DNA from: Methanosarcinaceae archaeon
GTDB taxonomy: Archaea > Halobacteriota > Methanosarcinia > Methanosarcinales > Methanosarcinaceae
DNA: 53,107 nucleotides
NCBI GenBank assembly: GCA_023544565.1
Contig: JAMJFS010000011.1
Span: 1 to 53,107, forward strand
Direction of reading: 5' to 3'
Program-made: the position numbers and the translations under genes
The notes under the pieces: generated by a model
The model's database searches: none
Told to the model about the DNA's origin: nothing
What the model saw: the letters and a program-made list of their open reading frames with translations, nothing else
Shown here: one piece after another, positions 9,569-17,876 of the stretch
Layout of the letters: every line of letters starts with the position of its first letter
How positions within the stretch are numbered: the stretch's first letter is position 1

Positions 9569-10741
9569 ATGATAGAAACAGGTATTATTAAACTGGATGA
9601 TTATCTTATGGGAGGAATTCCAAACGGAAAATCACTCATATATTACACTCACCCGGGTGTGGAAGGCAATGTATTCGGCATGCAGACATTATATCACAAC
9701 CTTGCAGCCGGCATGAAATGTGTATTCGTTGCGTCAAGTTCAGACCCAACAATGATAATAGATACATTCAAAGAATTTGGATGGAACCTTGAAACATATC
9801 GCGAGAATCTTATCATTGTAGATGCATATTCAGGTTTGGTCGGGGCAACCTCTAATGAAAAATACATTGTTGGAGATCCAGAAAATATAGATTCACTAAA
9901 TGAGACCATTGAGAAAGTGATTGAAGAACTCGATGATAAATCTGTTATCATGTTTGAGTCGCTATCGACCATAATGGACCTTTGCGGAGAACAGAAAACA
10001 CTCGATGCAATTAAAAACTGGAACACATACGGTATGCTTTACGAACATGTGTTGATCTATAATTTCACTGCATGGCCTTATGAACCAGAGACTCTTGAAC
10101 ACATAAAGCACAATCTTTTTGATGCAGTCATCACCATCGGTGGTATTGCCGAACGGGTCATATTCGGACAGTATTTCGGTGTGCTGAAAGCAGAATGGAG
10201 TGACGTTAAACTTAAATCCATGTTGTTCAGGGTACTTCGACCTGGCGGAATAAGGATATATATTCCAAAGATCGTTGTTACAGGTCCTTTCGATGCTGGA
10301 AAATCCACTTTTGTACACGCACTTTCAACACGCGCGGTATCTGTGGACAGAATTGGAACAACAGTTGCGCTTGACCATGGACATGTTGATTATAAGGGAT
10401 TCAGTGCCGATATATTCGGAACTCCCGGGCAAGAACGGTTCGACCCTATCATCAAGATGCTTAGTGGAGAAGCTATGGGAATATTCCTTGTTGTTGATTC
10501 CACTAACACAAAGGATTTTGTACGGGCAAAACAAATGCTTGAGATCACAAAAGCATACGGATTGCCCCTTGTTATAATTGCAAACAAGCAGGACAAAAGT
10601 GATGCACTTAAACCTGAGGAAATACGCAAACATTTCAACATACCAGATAGTGTAAAGATACTGCCAGCGATTGCTGACAAAGGCGTGGGAGTCTTTGAAG
10701 CGTTTGAAAGTCTTGTAAATAAGATTACGGAGGTGGCATAA
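9569..10741 (+). CDS. Fusion of a degenerate KaiC-like domain and a small Ras/MglA-like GTPase
   Basis: 390 aa. Residues ~1-220 are KaiC-like (IKLDDYLMGGIPNGKS, VIMFESLSTIMDL), but the P-loop is lost: HPGVEGNV stands where GxxxxGKT is expected. Residues ~230-390 form a complete small GTPase: G1 GPFDAGKST, G2-region Thr in RIGTTVALDHG, G3 IFGTPGQERF, G4 NKQD and a G5-like segment ILPAIAD. The G3 pattern resembles CvnD/MglA-type prokaryotic GTPases. The ATG at 9569 is preferred; a TTG at 9563 overlapping the upstream stop is possible. The next gene encodes a Roadblock/LC7 protein, the known partner class for such GTPases (MglB, CvnB). Role unknown; signalling or polarity control is inferred. 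Confidence 0.88.
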   Translation: MIETGIIKLDDYLMGGIPNGKSLIYYTHPGVEGNVFGMQTLYHNLAAGMKCVFVASSSDPTMIIDTFKEFGWNLETYRENLIIVDAYSGLVGATSNEKYIVGDPENIDSLNETIEKVIEELDDKSVIMFESLSTIMDLCGEQKTLDAIKNWNTYGMLYEHVLIYNFTAWPYEPETLEHIKHNLFDAVITIGGIAERVIFGQYFGVLKAEWSDVKLKSMLFRVLRPGGIRIYIPKIVVTGPFDAGKSTFVHALSTRAVSVDRIGTTVALDHGHVDYKGFSADIFGTPGQERFDPIIKMLSGEAMGIFLVVDSTNTKDFVRAKQMLEITKAYGLPLVIIANKQDKSDALKPEEIRKHFNIPDSVKILPAIADKGVGVFEAFESLVNKITEVA

Positions 10742-10742
10742 T

Positions 10743-11114
10743 ATGACTGACACAATCAACATGCTTAATAAGATCCTTGACGATACCAAAAAGGTCGGTG
10801 GCGTGGAATCAGCAGTTATTGTAAGCCGGGATGGTCTGCTTATAACATCTAATTTCCCATCAAGTGATAGTACAAGGGCTGAAACGTTTGCAGCAATGTC
10901 TGCCACAATGCTCGGTGCAGCAGAAACAGCTACAACCGAACTTGGAAAAGGCACACCTGACAGGGTGATCGTAGAGTCAGAACATGGAAAACTAATTGCT
11001 ACCGGAGCAGGACCAAAAGCACTACTCGTCGTATTAACCAAGCTCGATGCTGGCCTTGGCCTCATACTTGTAGAACTTGAAAAAGCCGCCGAGAAGATCA
11101 AAAAGATACTCTGA
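10743..11114 (+). CDS. Roadblock/LC7 domain protein (MglB/CvnB-like)
   Basis: 123 aa, entirely one Roadblock/LC7 domain: an N-terminal helix, then VESAVIVSRDGLLITSNFP, a helical AAMSATMLGAAETATTELG segment and VESEHGKLIATGAGPKALL. Proteins of this type bind small GTPases and act as GTPase-activating or docking partners. The start lies one base after the stop of the KaiC-GTPase fusion, with a GGAGGT ribosome binding site at 10729-10734 inside that gene. Tight coupling supports a physical partnership with the fused GTPase. It is the last gene of the operon. Confidence 0.92.
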   Translation: MTDTINMLNKILDDTKKVGGVESAVIVSRDGLLITSNFPSSDSTRAETFAAMSATMLGAAETATTELGKGTPDRVIVESEHGKLIATGAGPKALLVVLTKLDAGLGLILVELEKAAEKIKKIL

Positions 11115-11239
11115 TGTAGAAAATACATTTATCTGCATTAAGGTAAAATTCCAGCAATTTTTTTGATTATAGATATACCGATACAAATATGTACATTTGA
11201 TACGATGAATCATAGATATATAGTAATGTGAGAAATACA

Positions 11240-11494
11240 ATGGATAAAGATAAATTATACAAACTCAAGTCTGAAGCTGTTCAACTAAAACCGATCATTA
11301 ACATCGGAAAGAATGGAATAACAGATGCTGTCGTAGAAGAACTAAAAAAACAGGTTAAAGCAAACCGTTTAGTTAAAGTAAAGATGCTAAAAAGTACAGG
11401 CGTGGATTCCAAAACCCTCGCACAACAACTTGCAGATGCCACCAAGACCACACTGATCGAGGTTCGTGGTAGTACTGTAGTGCTTTACAGATAA
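11240..11494 (+). CDS. YhbY/CRM-domain RNA-binding protein
   Basis: 84-aa single CRM (CRS1-YhbY) domain. It has the family core KPIINIGKNGITDAVVEELKKQ, and GSTVVLYR closes the C-terminal strand. Bacterial YhbY associates with pre-50S particles, so ribosome assembly is a reasonable inference. A GTG at 11228 would add four residues; the ATG at 11240 is preferred because a TATA-like ATATATAG at 11214-11221 places transcription start close to this ATG, a leaderless arrangement. The glycosylase gene follows after 20 nt. Confidence 0.9.
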   Translation: MDKDKLYKLKSEAVQLKPIINIGKNGITDAVVEELKKQVKANRLVKVKMLKSTGVDSKTLAQQLADATKTTLIEVRGSTVVLYR

Positions 11495-11514
11495 GGAATG
11501 GATCGTTTTTAAAA

Positions 11515-12144
11515 ATGAAATGTAACAACCTGAAAAACGTTTACAATACTCTTCTTAATGAATTTGGCCATCAGAACTGGTGGCCTGCTGATACCTCTTT
11601 TGAAGTGGTCATCGGTGCCGTCCTTACACAACAGACCAAATGGACCAATGTTGAGCAAGCAATATCAAATCTCAAGGAACACGGATTGCTGGAACCTGAT
11701 ACCCTCGCACAAGCAGATGTTGAATTGATCGAAGAACTTGTCCATTGCTGCGGTTTCTATCGACAAAAGGCATCCCGCCTGAACAATATTGCACAATATT
11801 TTGCTGATATTGGTATTGAGAACGTGTTTAATGCGCCTACCGACAAACTAAGGGATGATATGTTATCCCTTAATGGTGTGGGAAATGAAACTGCGGACAG
11901 CATAGTGCTTTATGCTGCAAACAAACCAAAATTTGTGATCGATGCATACACCACCCGCATCATGGACTGCCTTGGAATAAATGGAAACTATATAAAGTTG
12001 CAAGAACTCTTTGAAAAGGAATTACCAGTAAATATTGACCTGTATAAAGAATACCATGCACTTATCGTTGAATATGCAAAAACATACTGCGGCAAGAAAC
12101 GCTGTGCTGAGTGTTTGCTGATATCGGATGCTGCAAAAGTGTAA
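11515..12144 (+). CDS. HhH-GPD DNA glycosylase, endonuclease III-related (MagIII-like)
   Basis: 209 aa base-excision repair glycosylase. The opening FGHQNWWPADTSFEVVIGAVLTQQTKW-type pattern (residues ~15-42) is typical of the endonuclease III-related/MagIII branch. The helix-hairpin-helix LNGVGNETADSI is at ~121-132 and the catalytic Asp is in FVIDAYTTR at ~142. The Lys that endonuclease III uses for AP-lyase chemistry (in GVGRKTA) is Glu here (GVGNETA), which predicts a monofunctional glycosylase. Only three cysteines end the protein (CGKKRCAEC), so a normal [4Fe-4S] loop is uncertain. Substrate may be alkylated purines by analogy with MagIII; this is inference. It is followed after 17 nt by the CDIN1-like nuclease. 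Confidence 0.85.
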   Translation: MKCNNLKNVYNTLLNEFGHQNWWPADTSFEVVIGAVLTQQTKWTNVEQAISNLKEHGLLEPDTLAQADVELIEELVHCCGFYRQKASRLNNIAQYFADIGIENVFNAPTDKLRDDMLSLNGVGNETADSIVLYAANKPKFVIDAYTTRIMDCLGINGNYIKLQELFEKELPVNIDLYKEYHALIVEYAKTYCGKKRCAECLLISDAAKV

Positions 12145-12161
12145 ATTGGAGACAAAGAGAA

Positions 12162-12950
12162 ATGGATATTGATACATATTTAAAAATTCGTGATTCACTT
12201 AATTCCTCGGAAGATGTTGAACATGTTTCAGAAGATATCGCCCAGCCTGTTGGAGTGATCACGGCAATACTTAGTCAAAAGATCGTTTCAAATGTGAAAA
12301 AAACACACGGCCGCATCAAGAGTAAAAGCAAATGGCTTCTTCTCGAATGGGATAGGGGAGATACCATTCTTAATATTGCAAACCGGAATAATATCCCTGC
12401 TACACTTATGGCATCTATAATATTGAAAGAGATGGGGCACTCAAAAAAATACATTAATGAGATGTTCAATGATCCAAACAATATCCAGGAAAAACGCCTT
12501 AAAGATGAGATCGTACAGGCACTCAACTCAGACTATTTCTTCTCCCCCCAGGCCCACCAAATACAAACTGAAAAAGGAAAAATGGGTGAAAGTGTTATTG
12601 AAAAGTGGCTGAATGACAACAACATTGAGTACCGAAATGAAAACGATCTTCGTGATAGTGGTGCAACTAAAACACCGGATTGTGTGCTCAATGAACCCCT
12701 TAACATTGATGGTACGGAAGTTTCATGGATAGAAAGTAAAGCACTTTTTGGTGACGAAGCAGAACATAAACACTATTCCAAAAAGCAATTCAAACACTAC
12801 GAAGAAGAATACGGGCAGGGAATGGTAGTTTACTGGTATGGTTATCTGGATTCACTTACTCTTGACGGACACTTAATTAAAAATTATGAGTTCTTTGACG
12901 AGAACTCAGATGATGTACAGACACTTTTGGATCTTGGATGTTGCTGGTAA
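12162..12950 (+). CDS. CDIN1/C15orf41-like PD-(D/E)XK nuclease-family protein (TPD domain)
   Basis: 262 aa. N-terminal ~130 residues are helical with helix-turn-helix-like segments (GDTILNIANRNNIPATLMASI). The C-terminal half carries the family hallmark KTPDCVL near 176 and WIESKALFGD near 195, the D...ExK arrangement of PD-(D/E)XK nucleases. The TPD motif defines a family shared by archaea and eukaryotes; the human member CDIN1 (C15orf41) binds codanin-1 and is mutated in congenital dyserythropoietic anaemia type I. The ATG at 12162 with GGAGA upstream is chosen over an upstream frame that overlaps the glycosylase gene. Adjacency to a DNA glycosylase suggests a DNA repair role, which is inference. 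Confidence 0.82.
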   Translation: MDIDTYLKIRDSLNSSEDVEHVSEDIAQPVGVITAILSQKIVSNVKKTHGRIKSKSKWLLLEWDRGDTILNIANRNNIPATLMASIILKEMGHSKKYINEMFNDPNNIQEKRLKDEIVQALNSDYFFSPQAHQIQTEKGKMGESVIEKWLNDNNIEYRNENDLRDSGATKTPDCVLNEPLNIDGTEVSWIESKALFGDEAEHKHYSKKQFKHYEEEYGQGMVVYWYGYLDSLTLDGHLIKNYEFFDENSDDVQTLLDLGCCW

Positions 12951-13021
12951 TTTGGTATGAAAATACCTTCATTTTATTGCCCGTGGGTGTCCCGACGGGT
13001 CATGAATGTTTATTTCTAAAC

Positions 13022-15694
13022 TCACATAGCAGATATGCTTGATGTGTTTGTGACCGGATCTTTCTCAACCACAAATACATGATCAGCCGAATCGATCAAC
13101 GATTCGTCGTGCGATACGATAAGTATTTGCCCCACACCGATATCGCGCATCATATCAATGAGCTTTATCAATTGCTGGATGTGTCCTCGATCCAAAAACA
13201 CAGTCGGCTCATCCAGTATTAAGGGTGGCAGAGCCGTGCCGCGCGATATACCACCAACACCGAGTGACAACAAGCGATATATTGCACACCGCAATACCAG
13301 ATTGAATATAGCACGTTCACCGCCGCTCAAGAGTTTTGGTTCAAGTGTCGTTCCATCCTTCTCATACACTGTAAGATTATATTCCGAATCAAGTTTGATA
13401 TGAGAATAAGCATTATTTGTATACATGAACGAGAACATCTCATTAAGCACCGCATCCAGCGCACCTATATTTCGCGAACGAAGGTCTGCACGTATGCGCA
13501 TGTACATGTTCTCAAGAGCCTCGGCATCCATATATACTGCATGCAGGTAATCCGACTTGTTCTTTAATATCTTCAGATTATTTTCGAGTAAAGACAGGCG
13601 ATTAATTTCAGTCTCCAGCCGACCAATGTCTTTTTGCACTTCACCTTTTTCGCGGAAAAGATGCTCTATTTGAACCCCGATGTTCTTATACGCACTCTCA
13701 AACTGTTTAAAATTTGTTTGCATTTCTTTAATATCAATAGTGCCCATCTTTTTATCAACTTCAACAAGACGTTCTTTGCGTTCATTTATCTGACTTTCAA
13801 AGTGTCCGATCATATTCTGGATACCAACGATCTTGTCATCGAGTTGCTTGATGTGATCTTGTAACTTGTCAATTTCAAATATATTTTCCTGTATCTTTTT
13901 AGCAATACTGAGGAACTCTTTGGCTTTTAAATGCACTTTAATTGCAACGTTTTCCTCTTCTTTTAATTCCAATATCCCTCTATCAAGCTCTTCAATCGCT
14001 AACAAAAGCCCAGACTTGCGCCCCTCAAGTTCACCAAACTTTTTCTTTTCATCAACGATCCTTATATTATAATCAGCAATTGATTTATTGGAAGTTTCAA
14101 CCTTGCTGTGAATAAGTTCCGTATCTTTGATCCAATCGGCAATCACTTTAGCGTGTGCCTTCAAAGACCTGACACGCCCAAGTTTTTCATCAATTTCAAC
14201 TTGCTTTGCCTTGACATCTGACAATTCACCATCGAACTTTAGTTTTTGTTCTTCGTCACTCGCAGTTGTCTCAACGATACTCGAACCTTTGAGATCCTGC
14301 CCACAAGTTGGACACATTCCTTTTGCCAGAAGATCTTTGCTTTTTTTGATACTTTTATCGAATCCGGCGATCAAGGTCGAAATCTCACGTTCTCTGCCAT
14401 GCAACTTTTTCTGCTGGTCCACCAGCAATCCCATAATATCATCAATACTATCCAGTTTCTCGACCGTAAATCCAAGTTTTTCAACCTCATCAACCGCCAT
14501 CTGTCGCTTGCCATCCAACTCCTTCAATGATTTGTCGGATTTTTCAATCTCTTTTTGCGTGGATGATACATCCGTTTTAAGTTTTTGGATATATTTTGAA
14601 ATGGTGGACAGTTGTTTTTCAATATCCTTAACAGACTCTCTTTTTTGAGCAATCCCATTTTCAAGCAATTTCCTTTTGTTTTCGATCGTGCTCACATTGT
14701 CACGCGCGCGCCGCTCATTATCTTCCATCTCCCCCACAACAGTTTTAATGTCGCTATCACCGTCCTCAAATCCTATATCTCTTTTAAGAGCGGATGTTTT
14801 TTCTTTGGTCTCCTGTGTAGTCTTATTTTTTGACAGGATGTTATTTCGGATCGATTCGATCTCCTCAAAAGCAGCAGTTTTCTTACCATTGAACTCTGTT
14901 ATCTGGGAATTAATGGAAGTCTTTGTAATTGAAAGTGCCGAATATTCTGAAATGGTAGTATTCAACTTATCCATTTTCGACTTTGCAGCATCCTTCTTTT
15001 TACCAAGTTCATCAATGTTTGACTGAATGCGACCGGACCTCCCCCTTGAATGATTCAGTTTATCATGTGGTTTTTCGATCTCGATCTTCTCGATCTCGGT
15101 TACGATATTCTTTACCTGCCACTCAATATCCCGCTTAATTCGCCCAACACCAACACGCGCGCTGCCGGCACGCTCGCGGTATTCCTCAAGCCTGCCAAGT
15201 TGCAGCAGGTCATCGATCATGCGCTGGCGGTCCTTTGTTTTTGCATTTATCAGCACATCGATCTCACCCTGCCTGATATATACACAGTTCTTATACGCTT
15301 CCTCGTCCATGTTGAGCAATGCACGCACAGCATCGTATGTCTGTGTCGCCTGGTCTACCAAAATGTCGCCATCAACCTTGAGAACCGACCCGGAACTTGA
15401 ACCACTGCCTGTTTTTGGATTGACCCGATATCCCTGCTCAACCATATAATCGCGGCCACCCTGTTCAAATTCAAGTGATATCGCAGCCTTTGTCTCACCT
15501 TTATGGATCATGTCAGCAAGTACAAAACCGGTTGACAATGTCTTACTACCAAAAAGACCGCTAAAGCAGGCTTCAAGCAGACTTGACTTGCCGCTTCCGT
15601 TCACACCAGACACAACGGTCACACCGCTGTCAAATGAAATATCAAGGTTTTTGTAACTCCTGATATTCTCGACTTGCAGTCGTTTCAGTCTCAC
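13022..15694 (-). CDS. rad50: DNA double-strand break repair ATPase Rad50
   Basis: 890-aa SMC-like ATPase that works with Mre11 to tether and process broken DNA ends. Walker A GVNGSGKSS is at 30-38 and a Q-loop-like region RQGEIDVLI near 142. Two long coiled-coil arms flank the zinc hook CPTCG near 461, the ABC signature is LLSGGERAIFNLVL near 788, and the Walker B LPPLILDEPTVFLD is near 832. All functional parts are present. The start is GTG, overlapping the mre11 stop by four bases (GTGA), so the two are translationally coupled. A short CCCGT/ACGGG stem at about 12980-12999 lies between this gene and the convergent CDIN1-like gene. Confidence 0.97.
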   Translation of the reverse strand: MRLKRLQVENIRSYKNLDISFDSGVTVVSGVNGSGKSSLLEACFSGLFGSKTLSTGFVLADMIHKGETKAAISLEFEQGGRDYMVEQGYRVNPKTGSGSSSGSVLKVDGDILVDQATQTYDAVRALLNMDEEAYKNCVYIRQGEIDVLINAKTKDRQRMIDDLLQLGRLEEYRERAGSARVGVGRIKRDIEWQVKNIVTEIEKIEIEKPHDKLNHSRGRSGRIQSNIDELGKKKDAAKSKMDKLNTTISEYSALSITKTSINSQITEFNGKKTAAFEEIESIRNNILSKNKTTQETKEKTSALKRDIGFEDGDSDIKTVVGEMEDNERRARDNVSTIENKRKLLENGIAQKRESVKDIEKQLSTISKYIQKLKTDVSSTQKEIEKSDKSLKELDGKRQMAVDEVEKLGFTVEKLDSIDDIMGLLVDQQKKLHGREREISTLIAGFDKSIKKSKDLLAKGMCPTCGQDLKGSSIVETTASDEEQKLKFDGELSDVKAKQVEIDEKLGRVRSLKAHAKVIADWIKDTELIHSKVETSNKSIADYNIRIVDEKKKFGELEGRKSGLLLAIEELDRGILELKEEENVAIKVHLKAKEFLSIAKKIQENIFEIDKLQDHIKQLDDKIVGIQNMIGHFESQINERKERLVEVDKKMGTIDIKEMQTNFKQFESAYKNIGVQIEHLFREKGEVQKDIGRLETEINRLSLLENNLKILKNKSDYLHAVYMDAEALENMYMRIRADLRSRNIGALDAVLNEMFSFMYTNNAYSHIKLDSEYNLTVYEKDGTTLEPKLLSGGERAIFNLVLRCAIYRLLSLGVGGISRGTALPPLILDEPTVFLDRGHIQQLIKLIDMMRDIGVGQILIVSHDESLIDSADHVFVVEKDPVTNTSSISAM

Positions 15695-17100
15695 AGGTAA
15701 TCCCCCAGATTATATTGCTTTGGTACAGAAGTGGTCTTTTTGGTGGCAAACTTTGCTTTTTCTTCTGTGACTTCTTTGTCCATGACTTCCTCATCAATCT
15801 CAACTTCATCCTCGTCTTCGGAAACATACTCATTTGCATTTTTCAAATCACCTGCATAGCCCACCGTCGTTTCCTTACAAATTGATTCAGGGATTGGTTC
15901 TTCCACCGGCGAATCCATTACTTCCCTCTTGATATGCGGTATCGGATCTGTAAAATCCATCTCTTCGATCAGTTTGCCAATACGCATTTCAGTCTCGTTG
16001 TCAAGTTTGCTCTTGCCGATCAACATATCCCTTACTATTTCATCGATTACCAGACCCGCGCCTGTAAGGTCCATCTTCTTGATCTCCTCTTTGACTGCTT
16101 CATCCGGGTCTGAAAACGAAACACTCACCAACGCGTTGTCAGCGATCTCATCACCCACGCGTATATCCCTGATCCTTGGAACCAGCGCGCCTTGTTTTAA
16201 CAAAAACTCCTCTACCTCACTGAAGGAAACTACAATATCAGTGTTTCCTGATATATCAACAAATGCCACCTTGCCCGAAACATCATGTTCCTTGATTGCG
16301 GCAAATATCGTCTCATGTGCTTTTGCGTCGTCATCTAACAGCACCTCGATAAACTCAAAATCACGCGTTGATATATTGCGCCGACTAATGTCAATACCTG
16401 AATCGTTTATTGTGATAATGTTGTATGAGCGTGTTTCACGCTCTGCAGCACTGTTACGTTCAGTGCTCCCGCAATATGTGACCCAACAGTCCCCAACCTT
16501 TGTTTTTTCATATTTATGATAATCTCCAAGCAGCATTGCATGAACCTCAAAAGGAAGTGACTGTATTACTTCTTCAGAGTCCCATTCTCCAAATGCAAAC
16601 GGGTTTATTAATTGGTGCATCACAAGCAGATTATACTTGTACTCATGCATGGACTGTACCTCATCCCCTGCGCTGTCAAATATCGAGTAATCAAAAAGCG
16701 GTATCTTTGATTTTGCCACACTGTCAATACCATATATTGCAACCTCTTCAATCTCATAAGGCACCGTGCCAAGCCGGATCGCAATCCCCATGTTCTGGAA
16801 AAGGTCTAGCCACTGTGTGTGTTGCTTGCTCTCGTGGTTTCCTACAATTGCCAGAAAAGGAATATCTGCGCCTTTGAGTCGCGCGAGGATGTTCATTGTA
16901 TCCAGGATATCCTCAAGTGTGGGATTCCTTGAATCAAAAAGGTCTCCAGCGTGAACGACAGCATCTATTTTCATCTCGATGGCATCATCTATGACTGATG
17001 AGAATGCATCCAAAAAATCCTGCCTGCGCACATCACTGTGGTATTGGCGGTAACCGATATGGGAGTCTGCTGTGTGGAGTATTTTTATTTTGGGGGACAT
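15691..17100 (-). CDS. mre11: DNA repair exonuclease/endonuclease Mre11
   Basis: 469 aa from the chosen start. Metallophosphatase motifs in order: HTADSHIGYRQ near 8, VHAGDLFDSRN near 47, VGNHESKQH near 80, MHQLINPF near 155 and LLGDYHKYEK near 180, where the common GHxH is GDYH (a haloarchaeal/methanosarcinal-looking variant). YCGSTERNSAAERE near 200 is the standard capping-domain boundary. The C-terminal ~100 residues are acidic and Lys-rich (EDEDEVEIDEEVMDKE) with a terminal hydrophobic tail that may contact Rad50. The longer frame from 17199 is rejected because MSPKIKILHTADSH at 17100 matches the family start. No ribosome binding site is visible; probably leaderless. Confidence 0.95.
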   Translation of the reverse strand: MSPKIKILHTADSHIGYRQYHSDVRRQDFLDAFSSVIDDAIEMKIDAVVHAGDLFDSRNPTLEDILDTMNILARLKGADIPFLAIVGNHESKQHTQWLDLFQNMGIAIRLGTVPYEIEEVAIYGIDSVAKSKIPLFDYSIFDSAGDEVQSMHEYKYNLLVMHQLINPFAFGEWDSEEVIQSLPFEVHAMLLGDYHKYEKTKVGDCWVTYCGSTERNSAAERETRSYNIITINDSGIDISRRNISTRDFEFIEVLLDDDAKAHETIFAAIKEHDVSGKVAFVDISGNTDIVVSFSEVEEFLLKQGALVPRIRDIRVGDEIADNALVSVSFSDPDEAVKEEIKKMDLTGAGLVIDEIVRDMLIGKSKLDNETEMRIGKLIEEMDFTDPIPHIKREVMDSPVEEPIPESICKETTVGYAGDLKNANEYVSEDEDEVEIDEEVMDKEVTEEKAKFATKKTTSVPKQYNLGDYL

Positions 17101-17220
17101 GTGTGATTCTATTATATTAGTATTTGATATTAAAATTGCTGTATTTACATACACAATCATTTTATGCATTCCTGATGAATATGTATCGACAGTAAGCAAA
17201 TCACTACGGAGGAAAATAAA

Positions 17221-17517
17221 ATGCCAAATCCACTCGAAACCATTGCAAAACTCGATCCTGACCTTGTGACACTCATAGAAAGCAACGAATCGCTTGCACT
17301 TGATGATGGCGCATTGTCAAGGAAAGACAAACTCTTAATAGCGATCGCACTGGATGCGTCAAAGGGTGCCGTTCAAGGAGTATACTCATTGACATTACAG
17401 GCACTGGATGCAGGTGCTACAAAGGAAGAGATCACTGAATCAGTAAGAGTTGCCCAATATATCGGCGGAGTAAGTTGCGTCTACACAGCCGCAGCGGCTT
17501 TTAACGATATTTTTTAA
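17221..17517 (+). CDS. Carboxymuconolactone decarboxylase (CMD/AhpD) family protein without catalytic cysteines
   Basis: 98-aa all-helical CMD-fold protein (LSRKDKLLIAIALDASKGAV, ALDAGATKEEITESVRVAQYIGG). In redox-active AhpD-like members this region has a CxxC; here the corresponding stretch reads GAVQGVYSL with no cysteine, and the only Cys is in SCVYTAAAA near the C-terminus. A thiol-disulphide function is therefore unlikely. A GGAGG ribosome binding site precedes the ATG. Divergent to mre11. Specific role unknown. Confidence 0.85.
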   Translation: MPNPLETIAKLDPDLVTLIESNESLALDDGALSRKDKLLIAIALDASKGAVQGVYSLTLQALDAGATKEEITESVRVAQYIGGVSCVYTAAAAFNDIF

Positions 17518-17540
17518 AACATATTTAAAGCGAATGTGGT

Positions 17541-17754
17541 AACCGCCGCAGGTGGCGCGTTTCCACAACACTGACCTTTGAAGAATGCAACCCACTTTTG
17601 TTCATTGCCCCCCAACATATGAAATGTTGGGTGTTGCAATTAAGTGGATTGTATTTCTCAGTGCACGTGATGTGTAAAAATCATACTTCAAGTTGACACA
17701 AATGAAGTGAGCGTTTTCTTTATGATGGTGGGGATGCGCCGCCTACGGCGGGTT
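17541..17754. repeat. Inverted pair of GC-rich palindromes, element 1
   Basis: Left palindrome CCGCC-GCA-GGTGG (17543-17555) and right palindrome CCGCC-TAC-GGCGG (17739-17751) lie in opposite orientation with centres 196 bp apart. The flank next to each palindrome on the inner side is related (TTCCAC on the left, GTGGGG on the right). The interior includes a further perfect hairpin, CCCAACAT/ATGTTGGG, near 17613-17633. The element fills the gap between the convergent CMD gene and the GATase-like gene. Same family as 24105-24320 and 41455-41670. Confidence 0.75.
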
Positions 17755-17777
17755 GCCTTGGCTTTGAAAATATCGAA

Positions 17778-17842
17778 CCAAATCATTACCCAAATCACTA
17801 ACCAAATCATTACCCAAATCACTAACCAAATCATTACCCAAA
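17778..17842 (+). repeat. 24-bp tandem repeat
   Basis: About 2.7 copies of a 24-bp unit (begins ACCAAATCATTACCC), itself made of two related 12-bp halves, downstream of the GATase-like gene. Frames through it give repetitive Ile/Asn/Gln or Trp/Val/Ile peptides with no family features, so it is treated as non-coding. Confidence 0.8.
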
Positions 17843-17876
17843 TACATTGGGAAATATTTTCCCCACAAAACACGCT

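Noticed and set aside
10325-11128. 267-aa open frame antisense to the GTPase and Roadblock genes
   Set aside because: Spans two genes in the opposite direction, without a ribosome binding site or family features.
14127-14648. 173-aa and other plus-strand frames inside rad50
   Set aside because: Ser/Phe-rich translations produced by antisense reading of the coiled-coil codons.
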